DNA from: Candidatus Gastranaerophilales bacterium
Lineage (GTDB): Bacteria > Cyanobacteriota > Vampirovibrionia > Gastranaerophilales > Gastranaerophilaceae
Assembly: GCA_947624685.1 (NCBI GenBank)
Contig: CANQLJ010000001.1
Span: 62,001 to 126,000, forward strand
DNA length: 64,000 nt
Reading direction: 5' to 3'
Part shown: piece by piece, positions 55,290 through 62,046 of the stretch
Position numbering within the stretch: the stretch's first letter is position 1
Layout: every line of letters starts with the position of its first letter
Translations under genes and position numbers: made by a program
Notes under the pieces: generated by a model
Seen by the model: only the letters and a program-made list of their open reading frames with translations
What the model was told of the DNA's origin: nothing
Databases searched by the model: none

Positions 55290-56100
55290 CTATAGATAAA
55301 ATTGCGATAAATAAACCAACTATCCATAAAATAAGACTTATAAAATAACGCGCAACAAAACAAAACAAAACAAACTGCAAAGACCATAGAAAAAGTTGCA
55401 ATGAATAAACCCGACCGGCCATAAAACAAGACTATAGAAAGAAATTACTGCTTGGTAAAACAACAAGCCATAAAACAAGACTATCGATAAAATTGAGATA
55501 AATAAACCAACTATCCATAAAATAAGACTTATAAAATAACGCGCAACAAAACAAAACAAACTGCAATAAGGCTATAGAAGAAATTGCAATGAATAAACCC
55601 GACCGGCCATAAACAAGACTATAGAAAGAAATTACTGCTTAGTAAAACAACAAGCCGCAAAACAAGGCTATCGATAAAATTGCCATGAGGCAAACAGCAA
55701 GGTGCAAAACAATGCTATAGAAAAGTTGTGGCAAATGAGGCAATTGACCGCAAAATATGGCTATAGGAAAACATTCAACAGAACAATACAAAATAAAAAA
55801 CAACGCTATAGAATAACACTCAGCAGGAAAAAAATAAACAACTGCAACAAGGCTATCGATAAAATTGCCATGAGGCAAACGATAGGCCACAAAACAAGAC
55901 TATAGAAAAGTTGTGGCAAGTGAGGCAATTGACCGCAAAATATGGCTATAGAAGAAAATTCAACAGAACGAAATAATACAAACTACAAAGACCATAAAAA
56001 AGTTACCGCAAAGCAAACGGTAAGGCACAAAACAATGCTATAGAAGAAATTATTACCAAGCAAACAGCAAGCCGCAAGATAAGACCATCAAAGAATGCTA
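55290..56100. repeat. degenerate tandem array, about 46-47 bp unit, higher-order period about 187 bp
   Basis: Units begin with RCTATAGAARAAATT-like sequence and tend to end in AAAACAAG. Exact CTATAGA occurs at 55290, 55432, 55572, 55619, 55715, 55806, 55900, 55946, 56038 and 56098; most spacings are near 46, 93 or 140. Blocks of four units are themselves repeated: equivalent points fall at 55290, 55481, 55668, 55853 and about 56038 (steps 191, 187, 185, 185), with the first two blocks nearly identical over about 185 bases. Periods are not multiples of three, there is no long plausible frame, and the plus strand is A-rich (32 A to 12 T in 55301-55360). Confidence 0.85.
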
Positions 56101-56102
56101 TA

Positions 56103-56150
56103 GATAAAACCAAAGATAAAACCAAAGATAAAACCAAAGATAAAACCAAA
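56103..56150. repeat. four exact 12-bp tandem repeats
   Basis: GATAAAACCAAA four times without mismatch, at the distal end of the larger array; the rest of the interval to 56385 is more A/G-rich low-complexity sequence with CTATAGA at 56248 and 56301 and no gene that I can support. Confidence 0.85.
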
Positions 56151-56389
56151 GAAAACCCCAAAAACCATCAATAAAAGCCATGGAAAAACCGAGAAAGAAC
56201 CGCCAAAGGCCATAAATAAGCTAACCATGGCCAAGCGGAAAGGACGGCTATAGAAAATCCAAAGAAAAAACCCGCAAAACAAAGTTATAGGCCCGGAAGG
56301 CTATAGAAGACCATGGGAGGCAGCGGAAAGCTATATAAAAAGTGCGAAACGCAATAAAACAAAGAATTAGAGGGTTTTCGCAAATTAAA

Positions 56390-56412
56390 AGCCTTATCTT
56401 AAAGATAAGGCT
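56390..56412 (-). terminator. intrinsic terminator of the small FKG-motif gene
   Basis: Stem AGCCTTATCTT / AAGATAAGGCT (56390-56400, 56402-56412). On the minus strand it is followed by TTTTAATTT, about 60 bases after the gene's stop. Separates the gene from the repeat region. Confidence 0.75.
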
Positions 56413-56471
56413 GTGTTTGTTGTTGTTTATGCTTCGAGATTGTGTTGTTAGGTGTTGATAATGCTTTAGTT

Positions 56472-56726
56472 TTACGCAATTGCGTCAATTTTGTTTTGTT
56501 CTTTTTCCAATCCTCTTTCGATGCTCATTTGTCTTTGGAAAAAGGTTTCATAAAATATCGGGGATTGTTTGATTGTTCCCAAGAAGTCCGTGAGGAAGCT
56601 TCCTTCGTGCTTCGTGCTTGTGTTGTTAATAACATTTGCGCCATAATTTTGTTGCACGCCAGATTTAAAACTTATATTTCTATTAATTGTATTTTGTACA
56701 TTTGTTATCTTATCTACTGTCAACAT
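56472..56726 (-). CDS. small hypothetical protein with N-terminal NISFKSG motif, 84 aa
   Basis: Unrecognised soluble protein. After a short Asn-rich leader comes NISFKSG (17-23), which resembles the INFKG motif of the 693-aa protein at 7491-9572. The remainder is polar, ending in a helical QMSIERGLEKEQNKID stretch. Very good expression signals: a near-consensus promoter, an SD AGAGGTGAG and a terminator, so it is likely a real and well-expressed gene despite its size. Confidence 0.7.
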   Translation of the reverse strand: MLTVDKITNVQNTINRNISFKSGVQQNYGANVINNTSTKHEGSFLTDFLGTIKQSPIFYETFFQRQMSIERGLEKEQNKIDAIA

Positions 56727-56794
56727 TTTGGTTTTCTCACCTCTTGTTTTTTTTATTATTTAGTGTTTGTTTAACACTTATTCTTTATATTTTT

Positions 56795-56823
56795 ATTATG
56801 CATCTAAAAAAATATTTTGTCAA
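56795..56823 (-). promoter_or_regulatory. near-consensus sigma70 promoter of the FKG-motif gene
   Basis: On the minus strand: TTGACA (56823-56818), 17-base spacer, CATAAT (56800-56795). The leader that follows contains the inverted repeat AGTGTT / AACACT (56762-56778). Confidence 0.75.
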
Positions 56824-56980
56824 CCCCTTTTTTAAAATATTTTTTTCAAGCTATATTTGTTTTTTCCAAGATTTTTAAAAAATTTTATAATAACTGTCTA
56901 ATGTACACTTATTAATTTTAAAGGAAAAATTTTTGCGTTTTTGTTTTTGGCACAAAAAAATTTTTGTTGACATTTTAATT

Positions 56981-58348
56981 TTAATTGTTCAAACTGTGCA
57001 AAGGCGCGCTAACTCTGCCTGCACGGTTGACAAAGATGTCATTATTAAATTCATTTACTTTCATAACGGGAGCATGGCCCAATAATCCGCCAAATTCGAC
57101 GCTATCGCCGACGTTTTTACCGATTGCCGGAATTATTCGAACGGCAGTCGTTTTTTTGTTAATCATGCCAATTGCCATCTCGTCGGCGATGATTCCCGCA
57201 ATTGTCGTGTTTTTCGTATCCCCGGGGATTGCAATCATATCAAGCCCGACCGAGCAAACGCTTGTCATAGCTTCCAATTTATCGATTGTCAAAGAGCCCT
57301 TTTCAACCGCTTCAATCATGCCTGAATCCTCAGACACGGGAATAAACGCTCCCGAAAGCCCGCCAACATAATTTGAAGCCATAATCCCGCCTTTTTTAAC
57401 GGAATCATTAAGCATCGCAAGCGCCAGAGTCGTTCCCGGAGCGCCCGCTTGCTCAAGCCCCATCGCCTTAAATATTTCCGCGATGCTGTCGCCTTTTTTA
57501 GGCGTCGGCGCCAAGGATAAATCGATTATTCCAAAAGGAATATCGAGTTTTTGAGCCAATTTTCTTCCAATGAGCTCTCCTGCCGCCGTGATTTTAAAGG
57601 CCATTTTTTTAATCGTTTCCCCGACAATTCCAAGGTCTGCTTTAATATCGAGGTTTTCTATTGCGCTTGAGATGACTCCGGGGCCTGATACGCCAATATT
57701 TAGAGCACATTCGGGTTCGTTAATACCGCAAAAAGCCCCTGCCATAAAGGGATTATCCGTCACTGCGTTACAAAAACAAACAAACTTTGCGCATGCAATC
57801 GAGGCTTCATCTTTAGTTAAAAACGCGCATTTTTTAATCACATCGGCTGTTTTTAAAACCGCATCCATATTGATTCCGGCTTTGGATGTGCCTAAATTAA
57901 CCGATGAACAAAGTTTTTTTGTCGAAGCAAGAGCATCGGGAATTTGTTCAAAAAACTTTAAATCGCCTTTTGTAAAACCCTTATCCACCAAGGCGCTGAA
58001 GCCTCCGATAAAATCAACACCAACCTCATGCGCTGCTTTATCAATAGTTTGAGCCAAATAAACATAATCAATGTCTTCACAAGCCTCTCCCACAATGGAT
58101 ATTGGGGTCAGCGCAATTCTTTTATTCACAATCGGAATCGAATACATATTTTCAATTTCATTTGCGTATTCAACAAGATTTTTAGAATATTTTAAGATTT
58201 TATCATATATTTTTGCGGCTGTTGTATGGGTTGAAGTGCTTGCGCAATCTCTCAGACTCAATGATAATGTCACTGTTCTAATATCGAGATTGTGAACCTT
58301 TATCATTTCAATTGTTTGTAAAATTTGTTGTTGATTAAAATTTGACAT
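56981..58348 (-). CDS. PFL family protein (DUF711, UPF0210)
   Basis: 455 aa, cytoplasmic. Full-length match in pattern to DUF711: 'NLDIRTVTLSLSLRDCAS', 'RIALTPISIVGEA', 'VDFIGGFSALVDKGFTKGD', 'CSSVNLGTSKAGINMDAV', 'NIGVSGPGVISSAI', 'FGIIDLSLAPTPKKGDSIAEIF' and 'GAFIPVSEDSGMI'. The fold is related to the glycyl-radical/PFL barrel but the biochemical role is not established. It follows the ACT-domain gene after 67 bases; this pairing is widely conserved. Last gene of the deoC-type operon. Confidence 0.9.
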   Translation of the reverse strand: MSNFNQQQILQTIEMIKVHNLDIRTVTLSLSLRDCASTSTHTTAAKIYDKILKYSKNLVEYANEIENMYSIPIVNKRIALTPISIVGEACEDIDYVYLAQTIDKAAHEVGVDFIGGFSALVDKGFTKGDLKFFEQIPDALASTKKLCSSVNLGTSKAGINMDAVLKTADVIKKCAFLTKDEASIACAKFVCFCNAVTDNPFMAGAFCGINEPECALNIGVSGPGVISSAIENLDIKADLGIVGETIKKMAFKITAAGELIGRKLAQKLDIPFGIIDLSLAPTPKKGDSIAEIFKAMGLEQAGAPGTTLALAMLNDSVKKGGIMASNYVGGLSGAFIPVSEDSGMIEAVEKGSLTIDKLEAMTSVCSVGLDMIAIPGDTKNTTIAGIIADEMAIGMINKKTTAVRIIPAIGKNVGDSVEFGGLLGHAPVMKVNEFNNDIFVNRAGRVSAPLHSLNN

Positions 58349-58415
58349 AAAAAACCTTGTGAAAAAATATTAATACTTTAGTGGCGCCGATTGCATTTGC
58401 GCACATTTATGGGCA

Positions 58416-58700
58416 TCAGACCGTGTGCATTTTGTCAAAAATGTCTTTCTTTTGAACCCAAATTTCCATTTTAAGTTCGTTGGATAATTCCAAAATCCCA
58501 TCCTTAAATTCCTTAAAAGAAACGCTCATATCTTTAATATCGCAAAGCATTATCATAACAAAACTGTCTTGCATGATTGTTTGTTTGATGTCTTCGATAT
58601 TTACTTTGAATTTTGCAAGATAATTTGAAACATTAGCCACGATTCCGACTTTGTCTTTGCCGGTGACTGTGATTATTATTTGATTTTGCACATCATCCAT
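58416..58700 (-). CDS. ACT domain protein (UPF0237)
   Basis: 94 aa, a single ACT regulatory fold: 'IIITVTGKDKVGIVANVSNYLAKFKVNIEDIKQTIMQDSFVMIMLCDI' (in segments) with a C-terminal helix. Matches UPF0237, the usual partner of DUF711. Probably senses an amino acid or small ligand for the partner protein. Its ATG overlaps the preceding 65-aa gene by one base (TAATG). Confidence 0.9.
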   Translation of the reverse strand: MDDVQNQIIITVTGKDKVGIVANVSNYLAKFKVNIEDIKQTIMQDSFVMIMLCDIKDMSVSFKEFKDGILELSNELKMEIWVQKKDIFDKMHTV

Positions 58701-58897
58701 TATTTCACATCTTCCTTAATTACAATTAAATTGTTCATAATTTTCATAGCAACCGTCGGAAACACGACGTTTTTAAGCCCATCGGCAATTGAAACTACAC
58801 TTCGCGCTTTCAATACGACATCCTGACCTTTGTATGAAAAGGTGTAGTCGCTGTCTCTATCTGAGCGAACGGTGATTTTGTCTTCTTCTTTAGTCAT
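58700..58897 (-). CDS. hypothetical protein, 65 aa, in deoC-ACT-PFL operon
   Basis: Unrecognised. Small protein (MTKEEDKITVRSDRDSDYTFSYKGQDVVLKA...) with a predominantly beta pattern, no TM helix. It overlaps deoC by eight bases upstream and the ACT gene by one base downstream, so it is almost certainly translated as part of this operon. Possibly an accessory subunit of the uncharacterised DUF711/ACT pair; that is inference from position only. Confidence 0.7.
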   Translation of the reverse strand: MTKEEDKITVRSDRDSDYTFSYKGQDVVLKARSVVSIADGLKNVVFPTVAMKIMNNLIVIKEDVK

Positions 58898-59561
58898 TTA
58901 ACCCTCCTTTTGAAACTATTTCAACGCCGCTTGAAGTACCCAGACGGCTTGCGCCCGCGTTGATTAAATTTATGGCATCATCATACGTCTTTATCCCTCC
59001 AGAAGCTTTAATTTTGAGCTTCGAGGACTTTATATTTTCATAAATTAATTTAACATCCTCAACTTTTGCTCCGACCCCGTTTTTGACAAAGCCCGTCGAT
59101 GTTTTTATAAAATCGGCTCCGCCATCGATTAAGATTTTGCAAGAATCTTTTATTTCTTCTTTGGTCAACAAATCCGTCTCGATGATTATTTTTAAGGGAT
59201 TATTTTTGCAAATTTCTTTTGTTTTTTCAATTTCTTGGGCCGCTTTTTTATAGTCTTTATTTTTAACGGCCGAAATATTTAAGACGCTATCTATCTCATC
59301 GGCCCCATATTCAAGCGCACAAGACGTTTGAAAACGAATTATGTCGATAGTGTTGCTTGCGAGAGGAAAATTCACGACACTTATTACTTTCTTGTTCGTG
59401 CCTTTTAAAAACTCTTTTGCAAGTTTAATATAATTAATATTTACACATACGCCCAAAAAATCGTTACTAATCGCTTCAAGGCAAATTCTTTCCACGTCTT
59501 TTGCTTTCGTGTCCGGTTTTAAAATCGTGTGTTCGATAAAATTATTTAACTTTTGATTCAT
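58890..59561 (-). CDS. deoC: deoxyribose-phosphate aldolase
   Basis: Class I aldolase cleaving 2-deoxyribose-5-phosphate to acetaldehyde and glyceraldehyde-3-phosphate. 223 aa. Schiff-base lysine K153 in FIKTSTGF, proton-relay K185 in IKASGGIKT, and Asp in GADEIDSVLNI (D91); ending 'NAGASRLGTSSGVEIV'. Ten bases downstream of the hydroxyacid dehydrogenase gene and overlapping the next gene, so central to the operon. Confidence 0.95.
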   Translation of the reverse strand: MNQKLNNFIEHTILKPDTKAKDVERICLEAISNDFLGVCVNINYIKLAKEFLKGTNKKVISVVNFPLASNTIDIIRFQTSCALEYGADEIDSVLNISAVKNKDYKKAAQEIEKTKEICKNNPLKIIIETDLLTKEEIKDSCKILIDGGADFIKTSTGFVKNGVGAKVEDVKLIYENIKSSKLKIKASGGIKTYDDAINLINAGASRLGTSSGVEIVSKGGLND

Positions 59562-59571
59562 GGTAATTTTA

Positions 59572-60576
59572 TTATATCAAAACCAAATTTTTTGTACCAT
59601 CATTTATATCAAAAGATGATTTAATATTCTCGAGCGTTATATCAAGGATTCTTTTTCGCGCTTCTTTTGTGTTATAAGCGATATGGGGCGTTATAATTAC
59701 GTTATCAAGCTTTAATAATTTATCAACAAAAAAGAATTTTTTAAGGCAATATTGCGTAAGGTCGGGCATTTGAGAACATTTTTTCCAATGCGCGCAGAGA
59801 TATTGCTCGCACTCTATCACATCTAGTGCCGCGCCAAGGATTTTTTTGTTGATTAAAGCTTCATAAAGCGCCTCTGTGTCAATGATTTCACCTCTTGCGG
59901 TATTAATTATAATGACATTTTTTTTCATCATAGATAACGCCTTAGAATCAATCATACCCTTGGTCGTCGGGTTTAAGGGGCAATTAATTGAGATGAAATC
60001 GGATTTTTGAAACAATTCTTCTTTTGGAACATAGTTATAAGCGCCTTTTTCATTAATATCATAGACCAAAACTTCCATATTAAAGCCATGGGCGATGTTT
60101 ATAACCTTCCTTCCGATTGCGCCCGTACCTATTACGCCCATTGTTTTTGATGACAATTCAATCCCTCTTAATTCGTCATGATCGATTGAACCCGTTATGA
60201 CGCTATTTTTGGCTTGGATGATTTTTTTTGATAGCGTCAAAAGAAGCGAAAACGCAAATTCCGCAACCGTCGTTGCGCCGTAATTGGGCGTATTAAAGAC
60301 GCGGATATTATTTTTCTTGCAATAATTCAAGTCAACATTAGAAAAACCCGTGCTTCTTAAAAAAATGAATTTAAGATTTTTAAATTGTTTTAAAATATCT
60401 TCCCCAATCTCCGAAGCCACAAAAAGGCACAAACCCTCGCAATCAAGGAATTTCTCATCGACATAGGTCGAATAATTCAGGGAATCTTTAAAAAAATAAG
60501 GTTCGACATCTTTCGGAATTTTATCTAAAAGATAGTCAAGCTCTGGGTCTTTAATGTCATAAAATAATATTTTCAT
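59572..60576 (-). CDS. D-isomer-specific 2-hydroxyacid dehydrogenase (LdhA-like)
   Basis: NAD-dependent dehydrogenase, 334 aa. Rossmann motif GVIGTGAIGRKVINIA, 'INCPLNPTTKGMIDS', catalytic Arg in INTARGEIIDTEAL, and catalytic His in VIITPHIAYNT. The layout fits D-lactate dehydrogenase or a related 2-hydroxyacid enzyme; the Cys-containing insert 'ECEQYLCAHWKKC' (about 256-268) is notable. First gene of the operon with deoC; could recycle NADH in fermentation. Substrate not proven. Confidence 0.9.
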   Translation of the reverse strand: MKILFYDIKDPELDYLLDKIPKDVEPYFFKDSLNYSTYVDEKFLDCEGLCLFVASEIGEDILKQFKNLKFIFLRSTGFSNVDLNYCKKNNIRVFNTPNYGATTVAEFAFSLLLTLSKKIIQAKNSVITGSIDHDELRGIELSSKTMGVIGTGAIGRKVINIAHGFNMEVLVYDINEKGAYNYVPKEELFQKSDFISINCPLNPTTKGMIDSKALSMMKKNVIIINTARGEIIDTEALYEALINKKILGAALDVIECEQYLCAHWKKCSQMPDLTQYCLKKFFFVDKLLKLDNVIITPHIAYNTKEARKRILDITLENIKSSFDINDGTKNLVLI

Positions 60577-60638
60577 AAAAAAAATATAATTTTAATATCA
60601 AAAAACAAAAATACCCGCCCGGGCAAAACCCTAAAGGG

Positions 60639-61880
60639 CTATTTTTGAGCTAAAAAAGTCTTCATTTTGCTGTAGTCAAATTCGTTTTCCCACCTTGCAA
60701 CAACGGCTGTCGCAACGCAATTGCCGATTAGATTAACCGTAGTTCTTCCCATATCAAGGATTTGGTCGATTCCTAACAATACGGCAACGCCAAAAACAGG
60801 CAAATTAAAGCTCGTTAAAGTTCCCGTTAAAATGACCAAAGAGACCCTCGGAACGCCCGCGATGCCTTTTGAAGTGAGCATCAAAGTAAGCATAATCATT
60901 AATTGCTGTTCGATTGAAAGGTGCACTCCCGCAATCTGCGCACAAAACAGTGTCGCCAAAGTTAAATACAGCGTTGATCCGTCAAGGTTAAAAGTGTATC
61001 CCATCGGCATAACAAAGCTTACGATGCTTTTTGGAACGCCGAATTTTTCCATCATATCCATAGCTTTAGGCAGTGCCGCTTCGGATGATGCCGTTGTGAA
61101 AGCCAAAAGCGCAGGGTCTTTAATTGTCTTTAAAAGCCCGCGAAACGAGACTTTGATAATCTTACAGGCCACAACCAAAACAAGAATGATAAAGACAATC
61201 AATGAAAGATAAGTTATGAAAATTAATTTTGCATAACTCATTAAAATACCGATTCCGTTTTTGCCTATCGTTGCGGCAATTGCGCCAAAAACACCAAGGG
61301 GGGCAAAGCGCATGACAAATTCGGTGAATTTAAACATAATTTCGCAAACGCTTTGAAGCAAAGTCAAAACAGGGCGCGCACTTTGGCCCACCGCGCATAT
61401 CGCAAAAGCGAAAAATATCGCAAAAACGACAATTTGCAATAAATCACCATTCGCCATAGCTTCCACAACGCTAATCGGGACGCTGTTTACGAACATATCT
61501 ACAAGCCCTGTCGAATGAATAGTCTGCATTTGTTCGACCTTATCCATCGCAAGAGCAGTAACATCAATATTAAACCCGACTCCGGGTTTTAAGACATTTG
61601 CCATAACAAGCCCCAAAACAAGAGCGATTGTCGTTGCGATTTCAAAATATATTATAGTCTTGAGCCCGATTTTACCAAGGTTTTTAACATCGCCATGGCC
61701 TGCGATTCCGACTACCAGCGTTGCAAAAATCAAAGGCGCGATAATCATTTTAACCATTCTTAGAAAAATATCGGCCAAAGGCTGCATTTTAGCGGCATAA
61801 GAAGGACAAAGCCAACCGAAAAGAACCCCCAAAACAAGGGCCGCAAAAATATATACGGTTAATTTTTTAGAGTCCTTCAA
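60639..61880 (-). CDS. dicarboxylate/amino acid:cation symporter (DAACS family)
   Basis: Na+- or H+-coupled importer of glutamate, aspartate or C4-dicarboxylates, 413 aa with eight TM helices and two re-entrant hairpins. Motifs: HP1 serine-rich TTASSEAALPKAM, TM7 YTFNLDGSTLYLT (family NMDGT/NLDGT), HP2 'TSKGIAGVPRVSLVILTGTL', TM8 'GIDQILDMGRTTVNLIGNCVATAVVARWE' (in segments). The Arg in DMGRTTVN region and the DxxxR pattern favour an acidic amino acid or dicarboxylate. Monocistronic; own spacer of 62 bases before the dehydrogenase. Confidence 0.92.
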   Translation of the reverse strand: MKDSKKLTVYIFAALVLGVLFGWLCPSYAAKMQPLADIFLRMVKMIIAPLIFATLVVGIAGHGDVKNLGKIGLKTIIYFEIATTIALVLGLVMANVLKPGVGFNIDVTALAMDKVEQMQTIHSTGLVDMFVNSVPISVVEAMANGDLLQIVVFAIFFAFAICAVGQSARPVLTLLQSVCEIMFKFTEFVMRFAPLGVFGAIAATIGKNGIGILMSYAKLIFITYLSLIVFIILVLVVACKIIKVSFRGLLKTIKDPALLAFTTASSEAALPKAMDMMEKFGVPKSIVSFVMPMGYTFNLDGSTLYLTLATLFCAQIAGVHLSIEQQLMIMLTLMLTSKGIAGVPRVSLVILTGTLTSFNLPVFGVAVLLGIDQILDMGRTTVNLIGNCVATAVVARWENEFDYSKMKTFLAQK

Positions 61881-62046
61881 ATGTTTCTCCTAAATTGCTA
61901 CAAATATATTTTAGCTTAAAACAGTTGTGCCTTAATATATTTTTAATTTTATGGTTTTTTGCTTTTGTTTTTTACTTTTGTTTTTTGATTTTGTTTTTTT
62001 GATTTTTGGAAGGGGGTGCTTTTTTTAATTTCTCAAAATCGCAATT

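Noticed and set aside
55290-56100. CRISPR array
   Set aside because: The period of about 46-47 bp with variable middle parts looks superficially CRISPR-like, but the 'repeats' are themselves degenerate, the in-between parts are duplicated together with them in 187-bp blocks, and no cas gene is in the window.
54641-56282. Hydrophobic minus-strand frames (Phe/Leu/Ile-rich, up to 108 codons) and Lys/Gln/Asn-rich plus-strand frames in the repeat region
   Set aside because: They follow from the A-rich/T-rich strand asymmetry; repeat periods of 191, 187 and 185 bases break the frame, and no ribosome site or conserved motif supports them.
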